Origin: Verrucomicrobiota bacterium
GTDB lineage: Bacteria; Verrucomicrobiota; Verrucomicrobiae; Chthoniobacterales; UBA10450
DNA: 5,496 nucleotides
NCBI GenBank assembly: GCA_003219495.1
Contig: QHOZ01000102.1
Coordinates: 5,196 to 10,691 of the forward strand
Direction of reading: 5' to 3'
The stretch's first letter is position 1; every line of letters starts with the position of its first letter. Position numbers and translations under genes: made by a program. This document shows, piece by piece, positions 5,276-5,496 of this stretch. Below the pieces are notes generated by a model. The model made no database searches. It was not told the origin of the DNA and worked only from the letters and a program-made list of their open reading frames with translations.

Positions 5276-5496
5276 ATGACAGAACGGGAGAAAACGCTCA
5301 CGATCAATGAGATTTACGAATCGATTCAGGGCGAGAGCACCTGGGCCGGCGAGCGCTGTGTTTTCGTGCGACTAACGTTCTGCGATCTGCGCTGCAACTA
5401 TTGCGACACGGAATACGCATTTTACGAAGGCGAAAAGATTTCGCTCACGCAAATCGCCGAGCGCGTGACCAGTTTCAAATGTCCGTTGGTCGAGAT
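5276..5496 (+). CDS. queE: 7-carboxy-7-deazaguanine synthase, N-terminal part (cut by window edge)
   Basis: Radical SAM enzyme that converts 6-carboxy-5,6,7,8-tetrahydropterin to 7-carboxy-7-deazaguanine, on the way to preQ0 and queuosine in tRNA. The first 73 codons are present; the gene runs off the right edge. Visible marks are the substrate-loop motif EIYESIQGES (residues 12-21, Glu20), GERCVFVRL (25-33), and the iron-sulfur cluster cysteines Cys36, Cys40 and Cys43 in a canonical CX3CX2C, followed by Asp44-Thr45 as expected for the Mg site of QueE. The ATG at 5276 is the first start after an in-frame TAA, and the N-terminus fits the family. The only AGG nearby is about 16 nt upstream, so the ribosome site is poor. 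It diverges from trpA. Other radical SAM activating enzymes share the cysteines, but the SIQGE motif points to QueE. Confidence 0.92.
   Translation, partial: MTEREKTLTINEIYESIQGESTWAGERCVFVRLTFCDLRCNYCDTEYAFYEGEKISLTQIAERVTSFKCPLVE

Noticed and set aside
1..5496. Search for CRISPR arrays, insertion sequences, tRNA genes and attachment sites
   Set aside because: No regularly spaced repeats, no transposase-like product, no tRNA-like cloverleaf and no terminal repeats were seen; the window is almost fully coding.

Overview
The window holds eight protein-coding genes, packed with almost no free space. It reads as chromosomal housekeeping DNA from a free-living Gram-negative-type bacterium of moderately high GC. 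I lean towards Verrucomicrobiota or a relative. The reasons are dapF/dapA/dapB grouped without dapD/dapE, scarce Shine-Dalgarno sequences, and an exported CSG-type protein that resembles conserved verrucomicrobial proteins as I remember them. This placement is inference and low confidence. No rRNA, tRNA, CRISPR, insertion sequence or prophage gene is visible.

Region 1 (about 19-3647, minus strand, read right to left) is a five-gene operon, dapF-dapA-dapB-folK-panB. Every junction overlaps: TAATG between dapF and dapA, ATGA between dapA and dapB, ATGA between dapB and folK, and GTGA between folK and panB. DapA, DapB and DapF are three steps of the diaminopimelate/lysine route that feeds peptidoglycan. 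FolK makes a folate precursor, and PanB uses a folate cofactor (5,10-methylene-THF) to start pantothenate synthesis, so the last two genes are linked through one-carbon metabolism. The steps between DapB and DapF (dapL or dapD/C/E) and lysA are not in the window.

Region 2 (3648-3727) is an 80-bp divergent spacer. It carries a promoter-like TTGCGG-N17-TACAAT element facing dapF, whose predicted transcription start falls one base before the dapF ATG. It also holds a cluster of overlapping palindromes and a weaker extended -10 facing the plus-strand gene.

Region 3 (3728-4474, plus strand) encodes an exported protein with a signal peptide and a Cys-Ser-Gly / Gly-His / Asn arrangement like an NlpC/P60-type cysteine peptidase. 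It is the least characterised gene here. Its place beside diaminopimelate synthesis fits a cell-wall role, but that is inference.

Region 4 (4471-5256, minus strand) is trpA, without trpB on either side. Its stop codon and that of the exported protein share one CTAG palindrome. Region 5 (5276-end, plus strand) is the first 73 codons of queE (7-deazaguanine/queuosine pathway). It diverges from trpA across only 19 bp, with in-frame stops bounding both starts.

I see no dramatic new system. The points most worth following are the uncharacterised exported peptidase-like protein, the predicted leaderless dapF promoter, the terminator-shaped hairpin inside panB, the lysine-site substitution in DapA, and the extreme compaction at the trpA borders.
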